Shown here piece after piece: positions 35,819 to 45,842 of a DNA stretch of 64,000 bases. The position numbers were made by a program, and so were the translations under genes. Where the stretch lies: the NCBI GenBank assembly GCA_018241445.1, contig JAFEDT010000004.1, forward strand, positions 186,001 to 250,000, in the 5' to 3' direction. The notes below the pieces were generated by a model, which saw only the letters and a program-made list of their open reading frames with translations, made no database searches and was not told the DNA's origin. Each line of letters starts with the position of its first letter. The first letter of the stretch is position 1. The DNA is from Pseudomonadota bacterium (GTDB taxonomy: Bacteria > Pseudomonadota > Gammaproteobacteria > Steroidobacterales > Steroidobacteraceae).

Positions 35819-36574
35819 ATGCCTTGCGCCCCCTTCCGCTGCCCGCTCAGCCTGGTCGCCGTCATTGGCGCAGTCGCGGCGGGTCCCGCGGGCGCGGCCC
35901 CGTCGCTGTCCGGATCACTGGTGCTGACAAGCGACAATGTGTACGAAGGCCTGTCGCTCACCTGCGGCGATCCCGCGGCGCAGGCCGATCTGCACCTGAC
36001 CCTTAAAATGCAACGCCCCGGCAGCGAATTGTTCGCCGGCGCCTGGGGCAGCGCCGGTCTGGGCGGCTCCCAGTGCGGCAACTCCCGCGAGTTGAACCTG
36101 TACGCGGGCGTTGGCGTTGCCGCCAGCGCCAGCTCCAAGGGCGCGCTGAGTTATGTCCGCTACAGCTATCCCGGCGGCAGCTATGCCCTGTACGGCGGGC
36201 TGCGCTACGACCTCGATGAGCTGAACGCCACCTGGTCCTTCCAGGACCGCCTGAGCCTGTCGGCGGCCTGGACGCCGGACGCGGTGCGCCTGCGGGGCTG
36301 GAGCGCGCAGCGTGAGCGCAGCGCCTGGGCGTTCACCGCGACTGTACGCCAGGCGCTGACCGGGTCGCTGAGCCTGAACGCGGGGGCCGGTTACGATTGC
36401 ATCAACGACCCGCGGGGGACCGGTTACGGCTTCTGGAGTGCCGGGGCCGGCTATGCGCTGGCGCGGCTGCAGTTCTCGGTCCTGTACGTTCACACCACCC
36501 CCCGCGCCGCGCGGCTGTTTGGTACGGACGTTGCCGGCAGCCGGGTGGCCGCCACGGTCCTGTGGGCATTCTGA
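35819..36574 (+). CDS. TorF-family putative porin
   Basis: A 251-residue outer-membrane barrel. A signal peptide (LSLVAVIGAVAAGPAGA) is followed by SGSLVLTSDNVYEGLSLT, the conserved N-terminal strand of this family, and then repeated strand pairs with aromatic ends (LSYVRYSYPGGSYALYGGL, YGFWSAGAGYAL). It ends in ATVLWAF, with the terminal Phe needed for barrel insertion. Two cysteines in the mature part (TCGDP and SQCGN) are unusual for a porin. It lies 45 bases ahead of the sigma factor gene and may share its control. Confidence 0.8.
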   Translation: MPCAPFRCPLSLVAVIGAVAAGPAGAAPSLSGSLVLTSDNVYEGLSLTCGDPAAQADLHLTLKMQRPGSELFAGAWGSAGLGGSQCGNSRELNLYAGVGVAASASSKGALSYVRYSYPGGSYALYGGLRYDLDELNATWSFQDRLSLSAAWTPDAVRLRGWSAQRERSAWAFTATVRQALTGSLSLNAGAGYDCINDPRGTGYGFWSAGAGYALARLQFSVLYVHTTPRAARLFGTDVAGSRVAATVLWAF

Positions 36575-36585
36575 CCGCCCCCGGT

Positions 36586-36615
36586 TGAACCAGTCCCTGT
36601 CGGGCCCGGACTAAC
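36586..36615 (+). promoter_or_regulatory. Candidate ECF-type promoter ahead of the sigma factor gene
   Basis: TGAACC (36586-36591), a 16-base spacer, and GGACTAAC (36608-36615) resemble ECF-sigma -35 (GAAC) and -10 elements, suggesting self-regulation. The start point would fall at ~36618-36620, so the message would be nearly leaderless or use the second ATG at 36638. Based on pattern only. Confidence 0.3.
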
Positions 36616-36619
36616 AGGC

Positions 36620-37213
36620 ATGGGAAACTGCGAGCGCATGGGGAGGAACCAGGCGGAGAGTCGCGGCGCCAGCGCCGCCTCGCGCAACCAGGTGGAGCGC
36701 GCCCTGCTGGGACGCATCGCCACCCGGGACACCGCGGCGATGAAAGAGCTTTACCAGGGCTATCACCGCCGCCTGGCGCGCTTCCTGATGCGGGTCACCT
36801 CCCGCTACGAGCTGGCCGAAGAGGTCATCAACGACACCTTCCTGATCGTGTGGCAGAAGGCGGCCGACTTCCGCGGCGATTCCCAGGTCTCGACCTGGAT
36901 CATGGGAATCGCCTATCGCCGCGCCCTGAAGGCGCTGCGCCGCGCGGGCGCTCCCGCTGCGGCGCAGCATGAGATAGATGAAGCCTCGGAGGATCCGACG
37001 GGAGACTTCGAGCTGACCGAATGGCTGGATATGGGACTCAACCGCCTGCCGGCCCGGCAGCGCATGGTGCTGGAGCTGGCTTATCGGGGCGGGCATTCCT
37101 GCGAGGAGATCTCCGCCATCGTTGGCTGTCCGGTCAATACGGTCAAAACCCGCATGTTCCACGCGCGGCGCAGGCTGCAGGAACTGCTGGTCGAACTGGC
37201 GGGGTCGGCCTGA
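36620..37213 (+). CDS. ECF-type RNA polymerase sigma factor
   Basis: A 197-residue sigma-70 family protein with regions 2 and 4 only. Region 2: MKELYQGYHRRLARFLMR, AEEVINDTFLIVWQKA, DSQVSTWIMGIAYRRALKALRR. Region 4: LPARQRMVLELAYRGGHSCEEISAIVGCPVNTVKTRMFHARRRLQELL. It directs RNA polymerase to a stress regulon, kept off by the anti-sigma factor encoded 22 bases downstream. ATG 36620 is the first start; ATG 36638 is an alternative. Confidence 0.94.
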   Translation: MGNCERMGRNQAESRGASAASRNQVERALLGRIATRDTAAMKELYQGYHRRLARFLMRVTSRYELAEEVINDTFLIVWQKAADFRGDSQVSTWIMGIAYRRALKALRRAGAPAAAQHEIDEASEDPTGDFELTEWLDMGLNRLPARQRMVLELAYRGGHSCEEISAIVGCPVNTVKTRMFHARRRLQELLVELAGSA

Positions 37214-37235
37214 GCCGCCTCGCAAGGAGCCCTGA

Positions 37236-37967
37236 GTGAATCGATCAGATGAAACCCCGCACGCGGCCGCACTTCAGATCCCGTGGCTGGTCAACGGCAC
37301 ACTCGCGGCCGAAGCCGCCGCCGTGCTGCACGAGCACCTGGCGCTGTGCTCGCAGTGCCGGCACGATTATCAGCAGCAGCAGCAGTTGCATGCCGCCATG
37401 AATACCGAGGACTCGCTGGTGTTCGCCACCGAGCCGTCGTTCCAGAAGCTGCTCACCCGCCTCAAGACAGACGATCGCCTCGCGCACCGTCCTGCTGAGG
37501 CAGCCCAGAGCGGCGTCAGACCGGCTGGCGGGCTGCGCCGCAACCCTGCTTCGGACCGCCGGCCGCCAGCGGCGTACTCGCGCTACCCCCGCGCAGTGCG
37601 CTGGCTGGCGGCGGCGGCCGTAGTGCAGGCGCTGGGGCTGGGCCTCATCGGCTGGGGCTGGTATCGCAGCCAGCCAGCGGGGGGTGAGGCGGTCTACACC
37701 ACCCTGACCAGTGCGCCGGCGGTTAGCGCCGATTTCGCTCGGGCACGGGTCTATTTCCAGCCGCAGACTTCACTGGCGGAACTGGGCAGCGTGCTGCGCA
37801 GCGCGCACGCGCATCTGGTGGACGGCCCCAGCGAAGCCGACGTGTACACGGTGGGCTTCGCCACGTCGTCCGGCCCGGACGGCGCCGGTCTCGACGCCCG
37901 CCTGGCGATTCTGCGCGCAAGCCCCGCGGTGGTCCTGGCAGAGCCGCTGGGCCCGGTCACGCGCTGA
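37236..37967 (+). CDS. Zinc-finger anti-sigma factor, single membrane span
   Basis: A 243-residue protein starting at GTG with an AAGGAG site. The cytosolic N-terminus holds a ZAS zinc motif (HLALCSQC, HxxxCxxC). A membrane span (WLAAAAVVQALGLGLIGWG) lies at residues ~124-143. The outer domain (YFQPQTSLAELGSVLRSAHAH and later LAILRASPAVVLAEPLGP) ends much like a subtilase propeptide. Tight linkage to the sigma factor upstream and the protease four bases downstream makes sigma-factor control very likely. That the outer domain binds the protease is my inference. Confidence 0.85.
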   Translation: MNRSDETPHAAALQIPWLVNGTLAAEAAAVLHEHLALCSQCRHDYQQQQQLHAAMNTEDSLVFATEPSFQKLLTRLKTDDRLAHRPAEAAQSGVRPAGGLRRNPASDRRPPAAYSRYPRAVRWLAAAAVVQALGLGLIGWGWYRSQPAGGEAVYTTLTSAPAVSADFARARVYFQPQTSLAELGSVLRSAHAHLVDGPSEADVYTVGFATSSGPDGAGLDARLAILRASPAVVLAEPLGPVTR

Positions 37968-37971
37968 TGCC

Positions 37972-39264
37972 ATGCCTGTGCGCCTGCTGCGCCTCACGCT
38001 GCCGCTGCTGCTGACGCTCACCGCCTGCGCGGCGCAGCACGGCGTAGCGCTCCCCGCCGCCGGGCCTGGGGGCGATGGCGCGCAGTGGCTGGTGATTACG
38101 GTACGCAACGTGGCGCAGCCGCAAGCGCTGCACGCCGGTTCCGGTCCCCGCGGATACGACACCGTCAGCTCCTATGGGCTGACCAGCGCGGCCGCATCGC
38201 AGAGCGGCTCGCTGGCGCGGGACTTCGGCCTGATCCAGGTGTCGGCGTGGCCGATGGAAAACCTGCCAGTGCACTGCATCCTGTTTCGTGCTTCCGCCCC
38301 CCTGCGGGACGCCACCCTGACGCGCCTGCGGCACGACCCGCGGGTCGAGTCACTGGAACCGCTCAACGAGTTCCGGACGCAGGCGCAGCAACGGCCCGCG
38401 CCTGCGGGTAGGGCTGCGTGGATGCCCTACAACGACCCCTACGGCCGGCTGCAGTACGCGTTGCACGACCTTTCCGTGATCGAAGCGCAGCAACACAGCC
38501 GTGGCGCCGGCGTGCGCATCGCGCTCATCGACACGGGAGTGGACCTGGGGCATCCCGATCTGCAGGGGCGCATCGCCGCCCACCGCAACTTTGTCGACGC
38601 TGACGAGCGCGCCTTTCGGGCCGACTTGCACGGCACGCAGATGGCCGGCGTCATCGCCGCGGTGGCCGACAACGGCATCGGGATCGTCGGCGTGGCGCCC
38701 GAAGCACGCCTGCTGGTATACAAGGCCTGTTGGCAGCGCGCCGGCAGCACGACCTCGGTGTGCAACAGCTACACCCTGGCGCAGGCGCTGGACGCCGCCA
38801 TCAGCGCGCGCGCCGACGTGGTCAACCTCAGCCTTGCGGGTCCTCCCGATCCATTGCTGGCGCGTCTCATCCAGGTCGGGGTGAAGCAGGGCATGATCTT
38901 CGTGGCCGCGATTCCGCCCGGGCAGTCCGGCGGCTTCCCGGCCGATGAGGACGGAGTCCTGGCTGTTGCCGCGGCGGAGGATCCAGGCGGCCACGGTGTC
39001 GCGGCCCCCGCGCGCGACATCCTGACACTCACGCCCGGCGGGCACTACGATTTTGCGTCGGGAAGCTCGCTCGCGACCGCGGAAGTGACCGGCATCGCGG
39101 CGCTGTTGCTGGCAGTGCGCCACCACCTGACAGCAGTGCAGCTGCGGCGTGCGCTGCAGCTCAGTTCGGAAAGCGTCACAGGCGTCACCACCAACACACC
39201 AACCGTGAACGCCAGCGCGGCGCTGGATTGGGTGATGTCAGGCGTCCAGTCCGCGCGTCACTGA
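37972..39264 (+). CDS. S8 subtilisin-like serine protease lipoprotein
   Basis: A 430-residue protein beginning four bases after the anti-sigma stop. A lipoprotein signal (LLRLTLPLLLTLTAC, lipobox LTAC) is followed by a propeptide-like region to residue ~135 ending DPRVESLEPLNEF. The catalytic domain has Asp in IALIDTGVDLGHPDLQG, His in DLHGTQMAGVIAAVADNG and Ser in FASGSSLATAEVTGIAALL. All three catalytic residues are intact. It should face the periplasm or outer membrane. It may act on the anti-sigma factor or be a target of the sigma regulon. Confidence 0.88.
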   Translation: MPVRLLRLTLPLLLTLTACAAQHGVALPAAGPGGDGAQWLVITVRNVAQPQALHAGSGPRGYDTVSSYGLTSAAASQSGSLARDFGLIQVSAWPMENLPVHCILFRASAPLRDATLTRLRHDPRVESLEPLNEFRTQAQQRPAPAGRAAWMPYNDPYGRLQYALHDLSVIEAQQHSRGAGVRIALIDTGVDLGHPDLQGRIAAHRNFVDADERAFRADLHGTQMAGVIAAVADNGIGIVGVAPEARLLVYKACWQRAGSTTSVCNSYTLAQALDAAISARADVVNLSLAGPPDPLLARLIQVGVKQGMIFVAAIPPGQSGGFPADEDGVLAVAAAEDPGGHGVAAPARDILTLTPGGHYDFASGSSLATAEVTGIAALLLAVRHHLTAVQLRRALQLSSESVTGVTTNTPTVNASAALDWVMSGVQSARH

Positions 39265-39495
39265 CACGCGCCGCGTCAGCCGCTCCAGCGAGCGGCGCGC
39301 TGCCGCCTTGGCGATGTGCTTGCACCACAAGGGTTCGCGCTGCGGGTCCTGGCGCTGGAAACGGTCGCAGTCACAGGTCCACAGGATACGGTCGTCACCG
39401 GTGCGCAGCACCTGCACGGTGCGGCTGGGAAAACTGTAAGTCCCCAGCACCTCGTTCTGCGGCGCCGGACGGCGGCGGCGGAATCGGATGGCCAT
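39238..39495 (-). CDS. Small SWIM-like zinc finger protein
   Basis: An 85-residue basic protein. It contains a C-x-C...C-x-H arrangement (WTCDCDRFQRQD, then LWCKHIAKAAARRS) that matches the SWIM zinc-finger layout, which binds DNA or proteins. The N-terminus is very Arg-rich (FRRRRP) and the middle VLGTYSFPSRTVQVLRTGDD is strand-like. Its 3' end overlaps the convergent subtilase gene by 27 bases. Function unknown. Confidence 0.65.
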   Translation of the reverse strand: MAIRFRRRRPAPQNEVLGTYSFPSRTVQVLRTGDDRILWTCDCDRFQRQDPQREPLWCKHIAKAAARRSLERLTRRVSVTRGLDA

Positions 39496-39661
39496 GGATG
39501 GAAGCCTAGCGCAAACGACCCTGGGGACGAGCTGTGGATTAGCTGTGGAATGGCCCGTCCCCGATGAGCGCCCATGAGTTCAGATGAATGCCGGTGAACC
39601 TGGCCGTACCGTGAGATCCACGAAATTCAGGCATATTTTGCCGCAGATGCCTGCCAGATCC

Positions 39662-40264
39662 CTACTGCGACACGATTTTTGCCTTGATAGACTCATACTC
39701 GGCGTCGGTGATCAGCCGGGCCTCCAGCAAGCGCCGCGCCTCCTGCAGCCGGCCGACAGCGTCCGTACCCCCGGCTGTCGCCGAGGCGGGCGTGGAGCCG
39801 ACCTGGATACCGCCGGAGCGCGCCCGCAGTTCCTCGAGCTCACGTACCCGGCGCTTCTCGCGCCAGGCCTGATCCTGTGTCTGGCAGATCCGGTACACGG
39901 CCTGCGCCTGGTCCTTGCGCAGGCCACTGAACAACAACTGCTGGCTTCCGGATGCAGCCTGCGAAGCGAGGTCGGTCGCCCGGGCGGCGCGCAATGCCAG
40001 CTCGCCGCTCAACACGCCAACCTTCAGGGTGACATCGTCCAGGTCCTGCCAGCGCAGTGTCGTCACATCGAAGCCGCCGAGCAGCCGGCGCGTCAGCACC
40101 AGCAGCCGGCCGCTGGTGGCGGCCACCAGCTGGCGGCGGTGGGTCAGCGCAAACACGCGCCGCTGGATCGCCCAGGCCTCCAGTGTCTCCCCGTCGATCA
40201 GCAGTGCGCGCAGTTGCGACAGCGGCCGCGCCACATCCGCATCCGCATTCATCGGCTCGCCCAT
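39662..40264 (-). CDS. SHOCT domain protein with PH-like N-domain
   Basis: A 200-residue cytosolic-looking protein. The first ~120 residues (LIDGETLEAWAIQRRVFALTHRRQL, LLVLTRRLLGGFDVTTLRW) look like a bacterial PH-like fold. After a Gln-rich/charged helix the protein ends in a SHOCT motif (RLQEARRLLEARLITDAEY). SHOCT domains are short oligomerisation helices. No enzyme motif is seen. An in-frame ATG at residue 5 (MNADAD) is an alternative start. Confidence 0.75.
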   Translation of the reverse strand: MGEPMNADADVARPLSQLRALLIDGETLEAWAIQRRVFALTHRRQLVAATSGRLLVLTRRLLGGFDVTTLRWQDLDDVTLKVGVLSGELALRAARATDLASQAASGSQQLLFSGLRKDQAQAVYRICQTQDQAWREKRRVRELEELRARSGGIQVGSTPASATAGGTDAVGRLQEARRLLEARLITDAEYESIKAKIVSQ

Positions 40265-40330
40265 GAACCCTCCCCCGTAGTCCTTCGGCCCCTTCAGCCG
40301 GCGGCCCCGCCTGGGGCGGCACAGGGCCTG

Positions 40331-41155
40331 TCAGGTCTTCTTCACGATCTGCGCGCGTAGCTCGCGCAGCTTCCCCTTGATGATGCGCTCGTTGGCCGTC
40401 CCCATGCGCAGCAGCAGCTTCTGCCCCGCCGAACGCTCTTCGAGCTGCGGGTCGGCGTACTGGAAAAAAACCTTCGGCTGCACCACCTGGATGGGAGCGG
40501 AGACTTCCGGCGTTTCCAGCAGGTGATCGATCACCTCGACCAGGCGGTCGTTGAAATACTTGCCAGGATACCCAAGGTCTTCGTAGGCCTGCTGGAACAG
40601 CGGGTACAGGCGCTGATAGGCCTGCGCCAGCGACCGCATGTCGCAGGCCTGCACCACGCTCATCAGCGGTGCGTAGCGCGCGAAGTTGTCTTCACCCAGG
40701 GTGACCAGCCCTCCCTGGGTGGAGGTCGCCGGCGTACCCGGCGTCGGCTTTACCGGCCGCAACTCCACTGCCACACGGCGGCGCGGCAGGTTGTCGACGG
40801 TGGCGACGATGTGCCTCACCAGGTTCTGCGTTACCAGGAACTGCGCGGCGGCAGGCGCACCGATGACGCCTGACAGAGACTCCAGTACCAGCGTATCGCT
40901 GTCGTTGAGTGCGGGCAGCGCGGTGGCGCCCGCGCCCTCCGCTGACGGCATCGGATGCGCGATGGGCACGTCCGTCGCAGGCGACGGCAGCGGCGCCGCC
41001 ACGGGAACCGCCGCTGCGGGAACCGGGCTGGACTCGTTGCCGAGGCGGGCGCGATACGCGTACCAGGCGCCGGCGGCCAGGATCACCGCCACCGCAGTAC
41101 CGGCGCCCCACAGGATGCGTCGGCGCCGGGCCTCTTCCGCTTCGTCTTCCCACAT
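40331..41155 (-). CDS. DUF3014 domain-containing membrane protein
   Basis: A 274-residue protein with a short acidic/basic N-terminus, one membrane span (ILWGAGTAVAVILAAGAWYAY, residues ~14-34), a Pro/Ala linker and a C-terminal periplasmic domain. That domain has the DUF3014 pattern: VTQNLVRHIVATVDNLPRR, FARYAPLMSVVQACD, YPLFQQAYEDLGYPG, LEERSAGQKLLLRMG. Role unknown. It is divergent from lhr across 145 bases that contain two CTGTACAG palindromes. Confidence 0.85.
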   Translation of the reverse strand: MWEDEAEEARRRRILWGAGTAVAVILAAGAWYAYRARLGNESSPVPAAAVPVAAPLPSPATDVPIAHPMPSAEGAGATALPALNDSDTLVLESLSGVIGAPAAAQFLVTQNLVRHIVATVDNLPRRRVAVELRPVKPTPGTPATSTQGGLVTLGEDNFARYAPLMSVVQACDMRSLAQAYQRLYPLFQQAYEDLGYPGKYFNDRLVEVIDHLLETPEVSAPIQVVQPKVFFQYADPQLEERSAGQKLLLRMGTANERIIKGKLRELRAQIVKKT

Positions 41156-41221
41156 CCTCCGTGACCTCCGGCGATCCTGGGTCCGGGAAGGACTTTACTC
41201 CAGCCGGGGTGGCCATGCAGC

Positions 41222-41270
41222 CTGTACAGGGGGCCAGCGATCCGGTCCCGTGACCCTGCGGCCTGTACAG
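41222..41270. promoter_or_regulatory. Two CTGTACAG palindromes in the DUF3014/lhr gap
   Basis: Perfect 8-base palindromes at 41222-41229 and 41263-41270, each preceded by C (the first extends to CCTGTACAGG). Centre-to-centre distance is 41 bases, close to four helical turns. A partial third copy, CCTGTATG, is at ~41290. They lie 31-79 bases ahead of the helicase start. The binding protein is unknown. Confidence 0.5.
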
Positions 41271-41300
41271 CGGACAGGTGATTGAGCCCCTGTATGACTC

Positions 41301-44300
41301 ATGAAACTTTCCCGCACAGCGCCATGGCGTGTCCGGCTGTGCTTCAATTCATCAATGTCCCCGTCTGATGTGCCAACGGCCTTCCATCCGGCCGTCGCGC
41401 GCTGGTTTCAGCGCAGCTTTGCGGCCCCAACGCCCGCGCAGGCACAGGCCTGGCCCGCCATCGCCGCACGTCGGCATGTGCTGATCGCCGCTCCCACGGG
41501 CTCGGGCAAGACACTGGCGGCGTTCCTGGCCGTCATCGACGAGCTGGTGCGCGAGGGCCTCACCACCGGCGCGCTCGCCGACCAGACCGCGGTGGTCTAC
41601 GTCTCGCCGCTGAAGGCACTGTCCAACGACATCCATCGCAACCTCGAGGCGCCGCTCGCCGGCATCCGCGATGCGCTGCTGGAGTCGGGCCTGCCCGATG
41701 TCGATATCCGCACCTTCGTGCGGACCGGCGACACGCCACACAGCGAGCGTGCCGCAATGCGCCGCCGGCCACCGCACATCGTGGTCACGACCCCGGAATC
41801 CCTGTACATCCTCATGGGTTCGCGATCCGGCCGCGACATGCTGGCCACGACGCGCACGGTGATCGTCGATGAGATTCACGCCATCGCCGGCAGCAAGCGC
41901 GGCGTGCACCTGGCGCTTACACTCGAACGCCTGGAGGCCCTCGCCGGCCGCCGCCTGATGCGCATCGGATTGTCGGCCACCCAGAAGCCCATCGGCGATG
42001 TCGCAAGATTGTTGGTCGGTACGCGCAACCTGCTGCCAGACGGCAGCGCCGACTGCACCGTCGTGGACGCGGGTCATGTGCGCGAACGCGACCTGCAACT
42101 TGAGATCCCCGAGGCGCCGCTGGAGGCGGTGATGTCGGGCGAGGCCTGGGTGCAGCTCTACGACCGCGTGGCGCAGCTCGCCGCCGCGCACCGCACCACG
42201 CTGGTGTTCGTCAACACGCGGCGCCAGACCGAGAAAATCGCGCGCCAGCTGGCCCTGCGCCTGGGCGAGGAGCAGGTCGGCGCGCACCACGGCAGCATGT
42301 CGCGCGAGGCACGGCTCACGGCGGAGACGCGCCTGAAGGACGGCGAACTGCGGGTACTGGTCGCCACCGCCTCCCTGGAGCTCGGCATCGACATCGGCGA
42401 CGTCGGGCTGGTGTGCCAGATCGGCTCGCCGCGCTCCATCGCGGCGTTCCTGCAGCGCGTGGGCCGTTCCGGCCACAGTGTGGGCGGCACGCCGAAGGGC
42501 CGGCTGTTCCCGCTGTCACGCGACGACCTGCTGGAGTGTACGGCACTGCTGGCGGCTGTGCGCCGTGGTGAGCTCGACCGGCTGATCCTCCCTGCGGCAC
42601 CGCTCGACGTGGTGGCGCAGCAGATCATCGCCGAGGCGGCGGCCCGCGAGTGGGACGAGGACGGCCTGTTCCAGCTGCTGCGCGGCGCCTGGAGCTGCCG
42701 CGACCTCGCCCGCGAGCGCTTCGACGAGCTGGTGTGCATGCTGGCGGAGGGTTACACCACGCGCCGCGGGCGCCACGGCGCGCTGCTGCATCACGACGCC
42801 ATCAACCACCTGGTGCGCGGCCGCCGCGGCGCGCAGCTGGCTGCGCTGACCGGCGGCGGCACCATCCCCGATACCGCCGATTGCCAGGTGATCCTGGAAC
42901 CGCAAGCGCAGGTGGTGGGCACGGTCAACGAGGATTTCGCGATCGAGAGCCTGCAGGGCGACGTGTTCCAGCTCGGCAACGTTTCCTACCGCATCCTGCG
43001 CGTCGAGCAGGGAAGACTGCGCGTGCAGGACGCGCGTGGCGAGCCGCCGTCCATCCCCTTCTGGCTGGGCGAGGCGCCCGGGCGCACCGACGAACTCTCG
43101 CAGAGCGTCTCGCGCCTGCGGGCCGACATCGAGCCGCACCTTGAGGCCGGTGTGCAGGCCGCGAGCGACTGGCTGGTTGCGCACAGCGGCATCAGCGGGC
43201 CCGCCGCGGCGCAGCTCGCGGGCTACCTCGCCGGCGGCCGCGCTGCACTGGGGGCCCTGCCGACCCAGGAAACCGTCATCCTGGAGCGTTTTTTCGACGA
43301 AGCCGGCGGCATGCAGCTCGTGGTGCACTCACCTTTCGGCAGCCGCATCAACCGCGCCTGGGGACTGGCGCTGCGCAAGCGCTTCTGCCGCACCTTCAAC
43401 TTCGAACTGCAGGCCGCCGCCACCGACGACACCATCGTGCTGTCGCTGACGACCGCACACAGCTTCGAGCTCGCCGAGGTGGCGCGTTACCTGCATTCCA
43501 ACAGCGTGCGCGCGCTGCTGGTGCAGGCGGTGTGCGCCGCGCCGCTGTTCCCGGTGCGCTGGCGCTGGTGCGCCACCATCGCGCTCGCCCTGCCGCGCAT
43601 GCGCGGCGGCAAACGCGTACCGGCGCCGCTGGCGCGCATGGCGGCGGAAGACCTCCTGACCGCGGTGTTCCCCGACCAGGTGGCCTGCGCCGAGAACCTG
43701 CCCGGCGAACTCACCATCCCCGACCACCCGCTGGTGCGCCAGGCACTCGATGACTGCCTGCAGGAGGCGATGGACGTCGACGGCCTGGTCAGGCTGCTGC
43801 AGGGCATGGAGAGCGGGCGGATCCGCGTGCTGGCGCGCGACCTGACGGAGCCATCGCCGCTGGCGCTCGAGGTGCTGTCGGCGCGGCCCTACGCCTTCCT
43901 GGACGATGCGCCGCTGGAGGAGCGTCGCACCCAGGCCGTGATGAGCCGCCGCTGGCTTGATCCCCAGACCGCCGCCGACATCGGCCAGCTCGACCCCGAC
44001 GCCATCGCCCGCGTGCGCGCGGAAGCCTGGCCGGAGGCGCGCAGCGCGGACGAACTGCACGACGCCCTCACGTGGCTCACCTTCATGACTGAGGCGGAGG
44101 CTCGCAGCGGCGCCGATTGGCCCGGGTGGCTTGCCGGGCTGGCACGGCAGGGACGGGTGACGCGCCTCGAAAACGCTGCTGTCACGCTGACCGGCGGCGG
44201 TCGCATGGTCGTAGCTTGCGCCACGCTGTGGGTCGCCACCGAGCAGTTGCCGCTGTTCGGCGCGGTGTTCCCCCAGGCCCACTGCACGCCCGCGGTCACG

Positions 44301-45797
44301 GTACCGGCCAGTCACATGCGCGTGCTCGAGGCGCCGCAGGCGCTGGTGGAAATCGTGCGCGGACGGCTGACCGGACTCGGGCCGACCACTGCCGCCGCCC
44401 TCGCGGACAGCCTGGGTGTGGCGGCGCCGGCCATCGACGGCGCGCTGGCCGCACTGCAGGCGGAGGGCTTCGCGATGCGCGGCGCCTTCACCGCGCAGGC
44501 ACTGGGCGCCAACGAATGGTGCGAGCGGCGCCTGCTGGCGCGGATCCATCGCTACACAGTGAAGCGGCTGCGGGCTGAGATCGAGCCGATCGACGCGCGC
44601 GACTTCCTGCGCTTCCTGTTCGACTGGCAACGCGTGACACCGACGCAGCGGCTGGAGGGACCGGATTCCGTCGCCGCGGTGTTGACTCAGCTGGAAGGCT
44701 TCGAGTGCCCGGCCAGTGCGTGGGAGACCGAGGTCCTGGCCGCGCGCGTCAACGAGTACGAACCGGCGTGGCTTGACGAGCAGTGCCTGGCGGGGCGCTT
44801 CGTGTGGGCGCGCCTCGCCGCCCGGCGCAGCGAATCGGAGCGCGGCGCGGCGCCGGTGCGTGCGACGCCGATCGTGCTGCTGGCGCGTCGCAACCTGCGG
44901 ACCTGGTCGACGCTCGCCACCGGCGGCGGCAACGAGCGGCTCTCGCCCGCGGCGCAGCGGGTATGGCGGCACCTGGACGGCCACGGCGCATCATTCTTCG
45001 ACGAGATCGGTCCGGCTGCCGGGCTGTTGCCCTCGCAGGCGGAGGAGGCCCTCGCCGAACTGGTGGCGCTCGGCCTCACCAGTTCAGACAGCTTCGCCGG
45101 GCTGCGTGCATTGCTGGTTCCATCCGACCGGCGGCGTCCGGCAACCGGGGGACGGCGCAAGCGCCGTACCGCCCTGTACGGCATGGACAGTGCGGGACGC
45201 TGGGCACGCGTGACCCGCGCGCCGCAGGCGGGGGCCGCGGGCACGGCGGCCGATACAATACGGGGCAGCGCCGGCTCGTCGCGACCGGCTTCCCATCCGG
45301 TCCAGCCCGAGCGCGATGAGGTCGTCGAGCACGTGGTGCGCACCCTGTTGCGCCGCTGGGGGGTGATCTTCTGGAGCCTGCTGGCGCGCGAGGCCGACTG
45401 GCTGCCGCCGTGGCGCGAGCTGATCCAGTGCTGCCGCCGCCTGGAGGCCCGCGGCGAAATCCGCGGCGGGCGCTTCGTGTCGGGCTTCAGCGGCGAGCAG
45501 TACGCCGCGCCCGAGGCCATCGCGCTGCTGCGCGATGCACGGCGCCGGCCCGAAGAAAGCCAGTACGTGTCCCTCAGTGCAGCGGATCCGCTCAACCTTG
45601 TCGGCATCCTGACGCCGGGCGCGCGCCTGCCCGCCCTCGGCGCCAACCGCGTGCTCTACCGCGACGGGGTGCCCGTGGCGCTGCTCGCCGCCGGTGACGT
45701 CAGCTTCAGCATGCCGCTGCCGCCGGCGGAGCAATGGCAGGCGCGCAACCTGCTGCTGCGGCGCGCGGTGCCGGTGGCGCTCAGCGAACTGGCCTGA
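41301..45797 (+). CDS. lhr: Lhr-type DEAD/DEAH-box superfamily 2 helicase
   Basis: A 1498-residue protein, the length of long Lhr helicases. The N-terminal helicase core has Walker A APTGSGKT (near residue 69), motif [16 protein letters not shown], motif [11 protein letters not shown], and motif [10 protein letters not shown]. It continues with the Lhr winged-helix domain, beta-barrel and DUF4145-like C-terminal extension. Lhr is a 3'-5' DNA translocase, active on DNA:RNA hybrids, linked to DNA repair. ATG 41301 is used; ATG 41355 ([12 protein letters not shown]) would better match the domain start and has the same poor ribosome site. Confidence 0.93.
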   Translation: MKLSRTAPWRVRLCFNSSMSPSDVPTAFHPAVARWFQRSFAAPTPAQAQAWPAIAARRHVLIAAPTGSGKTLAAFLAVIDELVREGLTTGALADQTAVVYVSPLKALSNDIHRNLEAPLAGIRDALLESGLPDVDIRTFVRTGDTPHSERAAMRRRPPHIVVTTPESLYILMGSRSGRDMLATTRTVIVDEIHAIAGSKRGVHLALTLERLEALAGRRLMRIGLSATQKPIGDVARLLVGTRNLLPDGSADCTVVDAGHVRERDLQLEIPEAPLEAVMSGEAWVQLYDRVAQLAAAHRTTLVFVNTRRQTEKIARQLALRLGEEQVGAHHGSMSREARLTAETRLKDGELRVLVATASLELGIDIGDVGLVCQIGSPRSIAAFLQRVGRSGHSVGGTPKGRLFPLSRDDLLECTALLAAVRRGELDRLILPAAPLDVVAQQIIAEAAAREWDEDGLFQLLRGAWSCRDLARERFDELVCMLAEGYTTRRGRHGALLHHDAINHLVRGRRGAQLAALTGGGTIPDTADCQVILEPQAQVVGTVNEDFAIESLQGDVFQLGNVSYRILRVEQGRLRVQDARGEPPSIPFWLGEAPGRTDELSQSVSRLRADIEPHLEAGVQAASDWLVAHSGISGPAAAQLAGYLAGGRAALGALPTQETVILERFFDEAGGMQLVVHSPFGSRINRAWGLALRKRFCRTFNFELQAAATDDTIVLSLTTAHSFELAEVARYLHSNSVRALLVQAVCAAPLFPVRWRWCATIALALPRMRGGKRVPAPLARMAAEDLLTAVFPDQVACAENLPGELTIPDHPLVRQALDDCLQEAMDVDGLVRLLQGMESGRIRVLARDLTEPSPLALEVLSARPYAFLDDAPLEERRTQAVMSRRWLDPQTAADIGQLDPDAIARVRAEAWPEARSADELHDALTWLTFMTEAEARSGADWPGWLAGLARQGRVTRLENAAVTLTGGGRMVVACATLWVATEQLPLFGAVFPQAHCTPAVTVPASHMRVLEAPQALVEIVRGRLTGLGPTTAAALADSLGVAAPAIDGALAALQAEGFAMRGAFTAQALGANEWCERRLLARIHRYTVKRLRAEIEPIDARDFLRFLFDWQRVTPTQRLEGPDSVAAVLTQLEGFECPASAWETEVLAARVNEYEPAWLDEQCLAGRFVWARLAARRSESERGAAPVRATPIVLLARRNLRTWSTLATGGGNERLSPAAQRVWRHLDGHGASFFDEIGPAAGLLPSQAEEALAELVALGLTSSDSFAGLRALLVPSDRRRPATGGRRKRRTALYGMDSAGRWARVTRAPQAGAAGTAADTIRGSAGSSRPASHPVQPERDEVVEHVVRTLLRRWGVIFWSLLAREADWLPPWRELIQCCRRLEARGEIRGGRFVSGFSGEQYAAPEAIALLRDARRRPEESQYVSLSAADPLNLVGILTPGARLPALGANRVLYRDGVPVALLAAGDVSFSMPLPPAEQWQARNLLLRRAVPVALSELA

Positions 45798-45842
45798 GCA
45801 GGTATCGGCGGCGCCCGATCCAGGCCGGGTGCCGGTCAGCCG

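Noticed and set aside
39533..39552. Two TGTGGA-type sites resembling DnaA boxes between small genes
   Set aside because: Only two imperfect boxes (TAATCCACA and CATTCCACA on the minus strand), no AT-rich unwinding region and no dnaA/dnaN nearby; not evidence for an origin.
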